Source: Streptomyces niger
Lineage (GTDB): Bacteria; Actinomycetota; Actinomycetes; Streptomycetales; Streptomycetaceae
Assembly (NCBI RefSeq): GCF_000718305.1
Contig: NZ_JOFQ01000003.1
Span: 434,001 to 498,000, forward strand
Reading direction: 5' to 3'
Length of the DNA: 64,000 nucleotides
Within the stretch, counting starts at the first letter, position 1. Each line of letters begins with the position of its first letter. Position numbers and translations under genes: made by a program. Below are positions 17,391 through 25,165 of the stretch, piece by piece. A model generated the notes under the pieces. It was not told where the DNA came from. It saw nothing but the letters and a program-made list of their open reading frames with translations, and ran no database searches.

Positions 17391-19286
17391 TCACGGGATC
17401 GGGTAGGGCTTGTTGTTGACCAGCACGACACCCTGGAGCATCAGCGTGGCGGCGCGGATGCCGACGTTGGCGACGGAGTTGACCTGGATGGTGCCGCCGG
17501 CGCTGAGCGTCGCGGCGCCCACGGCCTTGAGGCTCAGCGCGCCCATCGCGTCCACGTTGACCGCGCCGGCGAGGGACTTGACGTTGACCAGCCCCCGGCC
17601 CTGGATGTTGAGCATGCCGCCGCTCTTGATGGTCAGATTGCGGCGGGCGCTCAGGTCCAGGTCCGTGCCCGCCTCCACGGACACCGACCGGCTGCCCTTG
17701 ATGGTGACGCTGCCGGAGCTGTCGACCGTGATCTCGGTGTTCGTACGGTCCAGATTGACCGTCAGCTTGTCGTCCCCGGTGCTCAGCCGGACGCCGCGCT
17801 TGCCGCCGGCGCGCTGGTCGAGCAGGTCGATGCGGTTGCCGCTGCGGTCGGCGACGGTACGCCGGGTGATGGTGCCCTTCGTGCCGTCGTACAGCGGCAC
17901 GTCCACCGGATCCGGCTTGTCCCGCCCGTTGTAGAGCCCGCCGATCACATACGGATGGTCCAGGGTCCCCCGGTCGAAGGCGACCAGTACCTCGTCGCCC
18001 ACGTCCGGCGTGATGACACCCCCGCCCTTCACGCCGCCGAACTGCACGGTCCGCGCCCAGTCGCTGGTGTACTTGTCGTCCAGCCACGGGAAGCGGAGCT
18101 TGACCCGCCCCTGCTTGAGCGGGTCCTTCACGTCCGTGACCAGGGCGTTGGCGACGCTCGGCAGCCGGGGCTGCAGGCTCGCGCCGCCGGAGGCGAGGCC
18201 GTACAGGGAGCGCCACTGCCGGCCGCTGACGGTCAGCAGGGTCTCGTAGTGGCGGCCGTCGCCGAAGGAGTGGCGGGCCGCGGTCACCGTGTACTTGCCT
18301 TCGAAGGGCTCCCCCACGTCGGCGAGCGCGACGGGCACGCCGGGCCGCAGCTTCGGGTTGCCGCGCACCGTCACCTCCAGCTCGGCGAAGGCCCCCGTCA
18401 CGTCGTCCGCGAGGGCCTGCGCCGCGTACCGGACCTGGGCCTGGTTGTCGAGCGGTGTGTCGGTTTCCACGAGCGTGCTGGCGCCGAACGCCGAGGCGGC
18501 CCGGCCCGGCGTGGTCCCGATCGACACACCGGGCGTCGTGGCCCCGCTCGCGCGCCCGACCAGGTCCCGCTTGGTCGTCACGTCCCAGCCCCGGGCCTCC
18601 ACCGAACTCACCTGGTCGGCCGAGGTGACCGCGGCCCGGCAGCGCAGGATGTCCACGCCCGCCTCCAGGACGAACGGGCTCTTCTCGCTCGGCGTGCTCA
18701 CCGGGGGCGCGCCGGACGCCGGGTCGGCCTTGAGGAACTGCAGCTTGCCCTTGGAGCTCAGCGACAGCACCCGCTCGTTCTCGTCCGCCAGCCGGCACGC
18801 GAAGTCCCAGTCACTGACGTTGGCCTGGGTGAGGAAGTCGTACTTGGCGGTGGTGGCCTCGATCCGGCCGACCGGCACCCGGTCCTGGCCGGCGAGCTTG
18901 CGGACGATGTCGGAGGCCGTCATGGAGCGGTAACCGGCCACCCGGCGCTGCCGCAGCATGCGGTGGCCGAGGTCGTAACCGCGGACAACGGTGAAGGTGC
19001 CGGTGCCGTCGTAGTCCGTCTCCAGCCCCGTGACCTCGCCCGTGAGCAGCACGGACTGCGCGCCCTGGCCGTCGGCGACCGGCGCCAGCTCGACCTCGGT
19101 ACCGATCTTGATGCCCGCCTCGCCGAGCAGCTTCCGCTTCGGGTCGCGGAAGGTCAGCTGGAAGGCGCCGGGCACCCCGGCCCCGAAGTCCACCCAGCCC
19201 GCGACGAGCAGCCGGGCGTGCTGAGGCTTCAGCGGCGCGCCGCCGACCTTGGCGTGGAAGACGTTGGAGTAACCGATCTGGGTCAT
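17391..19286 (-). CDS. CIS central spike protein, VgrG-like (Afp8-like)
   Basis: A 631-aa fusion of gp27-like and gp5-like parts. The N-terminal half (about 1-370) has the late-control-D/gp27 barrel pattern (FHAKVGGAPLKPQHARLLV, SVLLTGEVTGLETDYDGTG). An OB-fold follows (about 380-460), with KLRFPWLDDKYTSDWARTVQ, the usual VgrG motif, and TPDVGDEVLVAFDRGTLDHP. The last ~120 residues are beta-strand repeats (VTIKGSRSVSVEAGTDLDL and similar), building the triple-stranded beta-helix needle. No C-terminal toxin domain is present. ATG 19286 shares 1 nt with the LysM gene stop; the open frame upstream is a shadow of that gene. Confidence 0.9.
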   Translation of the reverse strand: MTQIGYSNVFHAKVGGAPLKPQHARLLVAGWVDFGAGVPGAFQLTFRDPKRKLLGEAGIKIGTEVELAPVADGQGAQSVLLTGEVTGLETDYDGTGTFTVVRGYDLGHRMLRQRRVAGYRSMTASDIVRKLAGQDRVPVGRIEATTAKYDFLTQANVSDWDFACRLADENERVLSLSSKGKLQFLKADPASGAPPVSTPSEKSPFVLEAGVDILRCRAAVTSADQVSSVEARGWDVTTKRDLVGRASGATTPGVSIGTTPGRAASAFGASTLVETDTPLDNQAQVRYAAQALADDVTGAFAELEVTVRGNPKLRPGVPVALADVGEPFEGKYTVTAARHSFGDGRHYETLLTVSGRQWRSLYGLASGGASLQPRLPSVANALVTDVKDPLKQGRVKLRFPWLDDKYTSDWARTVQFGGVKGGGVITPDVGDEVLVAFDRGTLDHPYVIGGLYNGRDKPDPVDVPLYDGTKGTITRRTVADRSGNRIDLLDQRAGGKRGVRLSTGDDKLTVNLDRTNTEITVDSSGSVTIKGSRSVSVEAGTDLDLSARRNLTIKSGGMLNIQGRGLVNVKSLAGAVNVDAMGALSLKAVGAATLSAGGTIQVNSVANVGIRAATLMLQGVVLVNNKPYPIP

Positions 19287-20011
19287 CAGGAGCCGACCTC
19301 TTCGGCGGCCGGCAGCACCAGTTCGGTGCCCGGCCGCAGCTGTGCGGGATTGTCGATGTCGTTGGCCTCGGCGATGGTCCGCCAGGCAGTGGCGTCCCCG
19401 TACTCGCGGAAGGCGAGGAACTGCAGCGAGTCGCCCGCGACCACCCGGTGCACGCGGCGCGCCGTGAGCGCGCCGGAGGTGGGGTTCTGGCCCGCGGTCC
19501 GCGTCGGGATCTCGTGCAGCTGCACCTGGCACGTGGCGCGGATCGGCACACCGGTGGTGCCGAAGAGGGTGTACTGCGCCTCCACGGCACTGACGTACGC
19601 GGTGAACCGGGCCGTCGAGAACGACCCCCACTCGAACACCACCCACGGCGTGGACGGCTGCTTCGCCGCGATGCTCGCCGAGGTCACCTCACAGCAGGAG
19701 AACAGCGCCTCCACGTTCTTCCGCACGTCGTTGCTGTCCGGCTCGCCGGACCGGTCCAGGAACACCTCGACCGTCATCTCGCGCGGAGCGGCGCCCATGA
19801 ACTCCGGGAGCGCGCCGTCGCGTACGGCGGCGGTCGGCGTGGTCTTCCACTCGGCGCGCCGGCTCAGGGCCAGCTGCGCCGGGTTGAAGTCGAAGTTGAA
19901 GGTGGTGATCAGACCGCCCGGCTTGGTGCTGTAACCGAGCGGCGGCTGGTGGATGGCGAGCGTCGCCCGCACCAGGCTCTTGCCCGCGCCGCCCTTGCCC
20001 TTGCCCGCCAT
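19286..20011 (-). CDS. CIS tube-baseplate protein with C-terminal LysM (Afp7-like)
   Basis: A 241-aa protein. The main part (about 10-180) is the gp53/Afp7-like CIS tube-initiator fold, with LITTFNFDFNPAQLALSRRAEW and TVEVFLDRSGEPDSNDVRKNVEALFS. A LysM module closes it (about 186-236: HRVVAGDSLQFLAFREYGDATAW, then NPAQLRPGTELVLP). LysM domains usually bind peptidoglycan, but in contractile tails they help hold the baseplate hub. It abuts the tube gene with no gap and shares 1 nt with the spike gene, consistent with the fixed gene order of this CIS class. Confidence 0.88.
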   Translation of the reverse strand: MAGKGKGGAGKSLVRATLAIHQPPLGYSTKPGGLITTFNFDFNPAQLALSRRAEWKTTPTAAVRDGALPEFMGAAPREMTVEVFLDRSGEPDSNDVRKNVEALFSCCEVTSASIAAKQPSTPWVVFEWGSFSTARFTAYVSAVEAQYTLFGTTGVPIRATCQVQLHEIPTRTAGQNPTSGALTARRVHRVVAGDSLQFLAFREYGDATAWRTIAEANDIDNPAQLRPGTELVLPAAEEVGS

Positions 20012-20449
20012 CTACGCCGCCCCCGCATCCGTGAAGCCGTGGTGCGCGATCTCCAGCGTCTCGGTCGCCACGGCCGGGCTGGCCGGGTCCAGGGACGGCC
20101 CGCGCCAGCTGACCGGCAGGACGTCGAGCAGCCCCCAGCGGGCGACGACCGACCCGTCCGCGCGCAGCGCGGCGATCTGCGCGGTCGGCCGCACCACGCC
20201 GCTGGTGACGGAGGAGACCCAGGCGGCCACCTTCGCGGTGTCCGGCGTGAGCGGCCGGGTCAGCGTGATGTGCGAGAAGCTCACGCGGGAGGGCAGCTGC
20301 CAGACGAAGCCGTTGTTGCCGCCCTCCTGCCGCTGCTCGATCTCGACCTCCGAGGACAGCCCCTCGCAGCCGTTGAAGTCGCCCAGGCTCTCACCGTCGA
20401 TGGTCAGGTTGAAGAAGATCGTGGAACCGGGATCCTGGTCCTGCGGCAT
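20012..20449 (-). CDS. CIS tail tube protein 2 (gp19 family, Afp5-like)
   Basis: A 145-aa gp19-type tube protein. Markers are FFNLTIDGESLGDFNGCEGLSSEVEIEQ (about 12-39), the tube fold's first hairpin, then VWQLPSRVSFSHITLTRPLT and the C-terminal TETLEIAHHGF strand. It is less similar to the major tube protein (24618-25061) than paralogues within a ring would be. Its place next to the LysM and spike genes suggests it forms the tube layer that joins spike to tube, as Afp5 does. A 103-bp noncoding gap separates it from the QR-repeat gene upstream; I see no site in that gap. Confidence 0.85.
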   Translation of the reverse strand: MPQDQDPGSTIFFNLTIDGESLGDFNGCEGLSSEVEIEQRQEGGNNGFVWQLPSRVSFSHITLTRPLTPDTAKVAAWVSSVTSGVVRPTAQIAALRADGSVVARWGLLDVLPVSWRGPSLDPASPAVATETLEIAHHGFTDAGAA

Positions 20450-20552
20450 CGGGGCGGGCCTTCCTGGTGCGGCTCATGGGTTCTGCGGGTCGGTGGGGGT
20501 GTCGGATCGGGGACGGCGGACGGCGGCGGTACGGGGTGAGAGTCGGGTCCGG

Positions 20553-23500
20553 TCAACGCCGGGGGTCGCGCAGCCTCCCGATCCGCTCGCGGTCCATCCG
20601 GAGCTCGGTACGGAGGAGCCGGGTCAGCGGCCCGATGAGCCGGTGCGTCAACTCATCGACCTGCCCGTCCGTCAGCTCCCGCGCGTCGAACCCGCCGGTG
20701 TCCGGCGCCTGCGCGCCACCGTCCTGCCGCGACGTGCGGGCCCCGCGGTGCGACGCCCCGCCGACCTGCCGCGACGTGCTCCGCGCCGACCGCTTGGCCT
20801 TCCCGGCCCGTTGAACGGTGGGGGTGGGGTCGGAGCCGGATGCGGACGAGGGGGACGGTGCGGGGGCGGACGCGGGCGTTGCCGGGGTCGACGGCGAGGT
20901 CTTCGTCGTCGGGTGGGCCGGGGTCGCCGGAGCGGGGGCCGAGGTCGTGCCCACCGACGCCCTCTGCACCGGCGCCACCGGGAGTGCGGCGGGCGGTGCG
21001 GGAGCCGGTACGTGGTCCGGTACAGGGGCCGGTACAGGGGCCGGTACGGGGGCCGCGCCGGCCGGCATCGCGGCCGGCGCCGTCGTCCCCGGCCGCGCCA
21101 CCGGCTGAGGCGCCGCTGCCTGCGGTGCCGCTGTCCGCGCTGCCGTGCCCGGTGACGTCGTCGCCGGTCCCGTCATGGGGCGCGCCGTCAGAGGTGCCAC
21201 GGGCGGTGTCGCCACCGGAGGGGTCGCGGCGGCCCGCTGCACGGGAAGCTGCATGGGCAGCGTCGGCACCGGCCGGGCCAGCGGGACCGCCCGGTCGCCC
21301 GCCTGCCGGGCCGCGGGCGCGTGGGACGCCTGCGCGGACGGCGCGGCCGGCTGCCCCGCCGGGGCCGGGGGCGCCGGAGAGGCGGGGTGCGCCGGGGCGG
21401 CGGCCGGCGAGGCCGGGCCGGCCGCGGCCGTCGGCTGACGCACCGTCAACCGCTGGACCGGCGCCTGCGGGGCCGCGGAGGGGGCCGGTCCGGGCGCCGC
21501 CCCCGCGGGCACCACTCCGGGAATCGGCACGGGGCCCGTCGCGGAGACGGGCGAGGGGGCGCTCCCGGGAGCCGTCGCGGGGCTGCCCGGCACGGCACGC
21601 TGGACCGGCGCTCCGGCACCGCCTGCCGCGGGCTGACCACCCACTGCCCGTACGGTCTTCCTCGGCTCGCTGCCGCCGCCCGCCGCCGTACCGCCGCCGG
21701 GGAGGCGACGCAGCGCCACGGGCGCGACCGGCGCGGCCGGTGTGTTCGATGCGTTCGATGCGTTCGGTGCGTTCGGTGTCGATGTGGCGGAAGCGGTCGA
21801 GGCGGTCCGTGCGTTCGGTGCCTGGCTCGACGGGAGTACCGGCTGCGACGTGGACAGTGGCTTCGCCGCCGCCACGCCGAGGAGCGGGGCATCGGCCCGG
21901 CGCCGCTGGACGGGGCGCTCCACGGGGGCACCCGACTCGGCCGGCTCCGACCGCTGCGCGCGCTCCGCCGTGGTCGCCACCGTGGGCGCGGCCGTACGCT
22001 CCGTCGCGGGCGCAGTCGTACGCTCCGTCGCGGGCGCAGCGGACGGCACGGCCGACCGCTGAACGACGGGAACAGGGCCGGCAGCTGCCGACCCGGTGGG
22101 CGGCTTCGGGGCCGGGTTCGTCGTCCCCACGGGGGCGCCGAGCCCGGGGCGGCGTACGGGTACACCCGACCTGGCCGCGGCCGTCCGCGGGCCCGCGGAC
22201 GGCGTGCCACTCGCGGACGGCGTACCAGAGGAGGTACGGGAGCCCGGGGCCTCCTTGCGCGTCGCCCTCTGCACCGGGCTGCCGAGCCCGACGCCGCTGG
22301 TGGGGCGGGCAGGCGAAGCCGCGGGAGTCGGCGAAGCCGAGGCCTCCGAGGCCGCCGGGTCCGGCACGTGCCGCTGGCCGGGGCCCGACACGTGTCGCTG
22401 GACGGGAGCGGTGGCCGGCTGCGCCTCGACGGCAGCACTCGCAACGCCCGTCTCGGCCACGGGCGCGCGATGCGGCGTCGCCGCCTTGTTTTCCGGCGAC
22501 GCCGGCGACCCCGACGACTCCGAAGGCTTCGACGACTCCGAAGGCTTCGACGGCTTCGACGACGAATTCGAAGGATTCGATGGGTTCGACGGCTCCGACG
22601 ACCGCTCGGGGCGTGCCTGCGACACGGGCATCGCGGGACGGGCGGCGGTGCGCCCCGGTGCGGGCTGCCGCACCGGTTCACCCAGCGGCACCGACCGCCG
22701 GGCCGGGCCGGGGTTCGGCGCCGGCCGCGAGGCCGCCCCGCCGTCCGGCACGTCCCGCTGCGCTGCCCGCTGAACCGCCGGCCGCGGCGACGGCTGAGCC
22801 GCCGGGCGCTCCGGGGACTTCGCCACCGGCCGGTCCGACGACCGGTCAGCGGGACGGTTCGACGACTGCGATGCCGGACGGTTCGACGACTGCGGTGCCG
22901 GACGCTTCGACGACGCCACCGGCGGCAGCGCCGGACCACTGGCCGACGCCGACGACCGCTGCACGGCGGGCCCCGGCTCGCCGACCGGCCCGGCAGCCGA
23001 GCCGGGCTCGGCGACAGGCCCCGGCGCGCTGCCCGCGACCGGAGCGGACGGCGCGACCGGCGCGGTCTCCGCCCCTGCATCCGGCCCGGACGGGACGGTA
23101 CGACTCGACTCCGAAGGCGCCGGGGCCGCGGGGGCGGGAGTCACACCTTCCGGCCCCGAAGCCGTACGGCTCGGCTCCGTTCGCGTCGACTCAGTACGCG
23201 TCGGCTCCGTACGGCTCGGCTTCGTACGCGACGGCTCCGTACGACTCGGTGCCGACGACGGCAGCAGGCGTCGCTGCACCGGGCCGGGCGTCGCGCGGGT
23301 CAACGACGGCCCGCCGGAGGCCGATACGCGCCCCGACTGCGTCGGTGCGGCCGATGCGGCCGGCGTGACCGGGACGACCCGCGGACCCCTGGCCCGCTGG
23401 ACCGACGGCGTGGCGTCGGCCGGCCGGGGGCGAGGGGTCGGCGGGGTCGCGGACGTTTCCGGGGACGGGAGAGCGCGGCCTCGGGGAGCGCTCTGCGGGG

Positions 23501-23945
23501 CCGGGGCCCCGTCCGCGGGCTCGGGGTGCGCGACCGGGAGGGACAGCGCGGGGTTGCCCAGGCCCGGGACGGGCGTCACCGCGGGGGTCAGGGCGCCCTG
23601 AATCAGGCCCGTCGGCGCGCTGTCCAGGACGGCGTGCGAGAGCGTGCCCATGAAGGCGGGGTTCTGCCAGGACGCCAGCGAGCCGGCGAAGTTCGGCGCC
23701 GACACCGTGTGCTGCCCCGAAGTGCCCAGCGCACGCTGGATCGGCGGCAGGCCGACGGGGCCCGTCGGCGCCGCGCCGGCACCGGCCGGCACCGCGGCCG
23801 GTGCGTCGGCGACGGCCGGGCCGGTCCGCACGTCCTCGGCGGCGCCCTGCGTCCGGCCGGTCGTCGCCGCTTCCCCGTCCGGCACGTCACCCGTGGCGGT
23901 GCCGGCGTTCTCCCGGTCCCGCCGGAACCGGTCGAGCATTCCCAT
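20553..23945 (-). CDS. CIS operon low-complexity protein with 14 (V/I)QR motifs, unknown function
   Basis: An 1130-aa protein of unknown function, the longest in the CIS operon. It starts MGMLDRFRRDREN and is mostly Pro/Ala/Ser/Thr/Gly with almost no aromatic residues. Fourteen (V/I)QR tripeptides, usually P-V-Q-R-A/R/S, are spread along it, roughly one per 40-130 residues. Internal tracts include repeats of SRTEP (about 245-280), SNRPA/SDRP (about 350-380) and SNPSN/SKPSE. The only ordered-looking part is the last ~45 residues, ELTDGQVDELTHRLIGPL and LLRTELRMDRERIG, which predicts amphipathic helices. No signal peptide or TM segment. It shares 1 nt with the DUF6760 gene. It sits where a tape measure or effector might be expected, but shows no long coiled coils. 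Confidence 0.75.
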   Translation of the reverse strand: MGMLDRFRRDRENAGTATGDVPDGEAATTGRTQGAAEDVRTGPAVADAPAAVPAGAGAAPTGPVGLPPIQRALGTSGQHTVSAPNFAGSLASWQNPAFMGTLSHAVLDSAPTGLIQGALTPAVTPVPGLGNPALSLPVAHPEPADGAPAPQSAPRGRALPSPETSATPPTPRPRPADATPSVQRARGPRVVPVTPAASAAPTQSGRVSASGGPSLTRATPGPVQRRLLPSSAPSRTEPSRTKPSRTEPTRTESTRTEPSRTASGPEGVTPAPAAPAPSESSRTVPSGPDAGAETAPVAPSAPVAGSAPGPVAEPGSAAGPVGEPGPAVQRSSASASGPALPPVASSKRPAPQSSNRPASQSSNRPADRSSDRPVAKSPERPAAQPSPRPAVQRAAQRDVPDGGAASRPAPNPGPARRSVPLGEPVRQPAPGRTAARPAMPVSQARPERSSEPSNPSNPSNSSSKPSKPSESSKPSESSGSPASPENKAATPHRAPVAETGVASAAVEAQPATAPVQRHVSGPGQRHVPDPAASEASASPTPAASPARPTSGVGLGSPVQRATRKEAPGSRTSSGTPSASGTPSAGPRTAAARSGVPVRRPGLGAPVGTTNPAPKPPTGSAAAGPVPVVQRSAVPSAAPATERTTAPATERTAAPTVATTAERAQRSEPAESGAPVERPVQRRRADAPLLGVAAAKPLSTSQPVLPSSQAPNARTASTASATSTPNAPNASNASNTPAAPVAPVALRRLPGGGTAAGGGSEPRKTVRAVGGQPAAGGAGAPVQRAVPGSPATAPGSAPSPVSATGPVPIPGVVPAGAAPGPAPSAAPQAPVQRLTVRQPTAAAGPASPAAAPAHPASPAPPAPAGQPAAPSAQASHAPAARQAGDRAVPLARPVPTLPMQLPVQRAAATPPVATPPVAPLTARPMTGPATTSPGTAARTAAPQAAAPQPVARPGTTAPAAMPAGAAPVPAPVPAPVPDHVPAPAPPAALPVAPVQRASVGTTSAPAPATPAHPTTKTSPSTPATPASAPAPSPSSASGSDPTPTVQRAGKAKRSARSTSRQVGGASHRGARTSRQDGGAQAPDTGGFDARELTDGQVDELTHRLIGPLTRLLRTELRMDRERIGRLRDPRR

Positions 23946-24103
23946 TAACGTTCCGCCTCCGCGCGCGTCACCAGCGTGGCGATCTGCTCCACATAGCGGC
24001 GGCGGTCCCGGTGTTCGAGGTCCAGGATCTCCGCGTGGCTCCAGTGGAAGTGGTACGCGACGTACGCGATCTCCTCATGCATGCGGTCGGTCGCGTACGT
24101 CAC
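23945..24103 (-). CDS. DUF6760-like small CIS protein
   Basis: A 52-codon gene, found by reading the gap between two operon genes. GTG 24103 begins VTYATDRMHEEIAYVAYHFH and the protein continues WSHAEILDLEHRDRRRYVEQ, ending TAA at 23945-23947. This is the pattern of the DUF6760 proteins that accompany actinobacterial CIS and related phage-like tail clusters. It resembles the short gpG-like tail proteins encoded after tube and chaperone genes. The H-W-S-H-A-E-I-L-D-L core suggests a three-helix bundle. Its start overlaps the preceding stop by 4 nt (GTGA) and its stop overlaps the next ATG by 1 nt (TAATG), strong evidence that it is translated. Function unknown; a tail assembly chaperone is possible. 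Confidence 0.8.
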   Translation of the reverse strand: MTYATDRMHEEIAYVAYHFHWSHAEILDLEHRDRRRYVEQIATLVTRAEAER

Positions 24104-24618
24104 GATTCCCCCAGGCGGCTCCCGCCGAGTTCGACCTCGAACGGCTGCTCACAGTGCGGACACGACACTCCGGCCCGCGTGTGGCCCTCGGCGTTGATCT
24201 GCCGGTAGAAGTCCTGCAGGAAGGCGAGGTCGGAGGCGAACATGTTCTCCACCACCCCGTCGTGCACCAGCGGCAGCGTCCCCAGCCGGGTGATGACCCG
24301 GCCGAGCAGCACCACCGAGAGGTACGCGGGGTTCTCCTGCACCCGCAGGTCCCGCAGCGGTACGAGCTCGTCCTTGGCGGTCGCCAGGCGCATCACGCCG
24401 TGCCGGTGCACGGTGCCCGACTCGTCGACGTAGCCGCGCGGCAGCTCGAAGGCGAACTCGGTGCTCAGGGTGGGTTGCGGGACCGGGGCGGGGGCGGCCG
24501 GGGCCGCCGGAGCGGCGACCGCGGCCCCGGCCGCCTCCGGTGCGGCCTCCGGCCCTGTCTCGGGACCGGAAGCCGCAGGCTCCGCCATGGCCGGCGGCCT
24601 GGGAGCGGTACGGCGCAT
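24100..24618 (-). CDS. CIS tail assembly protein with C-terminal zinc-ribbon pair
   Basis: A 172-aa protein. The first ~50 residues are an Ala/Pro-rich linker; the core (about 52-130) reads FAFELPRGYVDESGTVHRHG, then AYLSVVLLGRVITRLGTLP and ASDLAFLQDFYRQIN. This is the pattern of the tail assembly chaperone-like protein that follows the tube gene in this CIS type. It ends with a CPHCEQPFEVEL knuckle; one CxxC is visible, so any zinc site would need a partner. The ATG shares 1 nt with the tube stop, and the TGA overlaps the DUF6760 start by 4 nt. Likely cytoplasmic; the role in assembly is inferred from position. Confidence 0.72.
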   Translation of the reverse strand: MRRTAPRPPAMAEPAASGPETGPEAAPEAAGAAVAAPAAPAAPAPVPQPTLSTEFAFELPRGYVDESGTVHRHGVMRLATAKDELVPLRDLRVQENPAYLSVVLLGRVITRLGTLPLVHDGVVENMFASDLAFLQDFYRQINAEGHTRAGVSCPHCEQPFEVELGGSRLGES

Positions 24619-25061
24619 TACTCGATGACCAGTTCTTCGAACGTGATGGTCACGGTCTCGGTGAGGGCCGACGCCTCACCGGCCTTCACCGTGCTGGTGT
24701 CGACCTTGCTGCACCAGGCCTGGCGCATGTTGTACCGCTTGACCGGGTTGTTCTGGTAGTCCATCACCATGATGGTGGCGTTCTTGCGGGCCGTGGCCAT
24801 CTGGCCCGCCACCGACTCGGTGATCCACTGGTTGAACGCCGCGGACTGGGTCATACCGCGCACGACGGTGCAGGTACCGGCCTTCTTGACGCCGGGCAGC
24901 TTCTTCGTGACCGGCTTGCCCTGCGCGGAGACCTGCTGGTACTCGATGACGTCCTGCTCGATGGTCAGGCCGCTGACCTCCTGGAGGTACTCGACCATCA
25001 CACCGTCGATCTGCAGGCCGAAATTGTGTGAAGTGAGCGCGTCACCTGGCTGGAGACTCAT
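24618..25061 (-). CDS. CIS major inner tube protein (Afp1-like)
   Basis: A 147-aa gp19-family tube protein. Seen: SHNFGLQIDGVMVEYLQEVSG (about 11-31), KLPGVKKAGTCTVVRGMTQS (about 54-73), the conserved strand pair of the tube subunit, and the C-terminal ALTETVTITFEELVIE strand. Hexameric rings of this protein stack to form the inner tube that is propelled on contraction. It is second in the structural operon, after the sheath, separated by 104 bp that include a 28-bp perfect palindrome. Sheath and tube are needed in equal and large numbers, which fits their place at the operon's 5' end. Confidence 0.92.
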   Translation of the reverse strand: MSLQPGDALTSHNFGLQIDGVMVEYLQEVSGLTIEQDVIEYQQVSAQGKPVTKKLPGVKKAGTCTVVRGMTQSAAFNQWITESVAGQMATARKNATIMVMDYQNNPVKRYNMRQAWCSKVDTSTVKAGEASALTETVTITFEELVIE

Positions 25062-25132
25062 GAACTGTCGGGTGTCCTTTGCTGATTACTGACCGACGGG
25101 AGGGGCCGCGCGGTGCGCGGCGAGGGGAGGAG

Positions 25133-25160
25133 GGTGGGGCGGTGCGCGCACCGCCCCACC
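25133..25160. terminator. 28-bp perfect palindrome between sheath and tube genes (RNA hairpin)
   Basis: The 28 bases are identical to their reverse complement (left arm 25133-25146, GGTGGGGCGGTGCG). They begin 5 nt after the sheath TAG on the minus strand. In RNA they would form a GC stem of about 12 bp with a small loop. There is no U-tract. It may act as a partial terminator or as a 3' stabiliser for sheath mRNA, raising sheath over downstream genes. Confidence 0.6.
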
Positions 25161-25165
25161 GCTGA

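Noticed and set aside
20840..23948. Large plus-strand frames opposite the QR-repeat gene
   Set aside because: They are Arg/Ala/Gly-rich shadows of a low-complexity gene. The minus-strand frame is coupled at its start to DUF6760 and has the ordered C-terminus.
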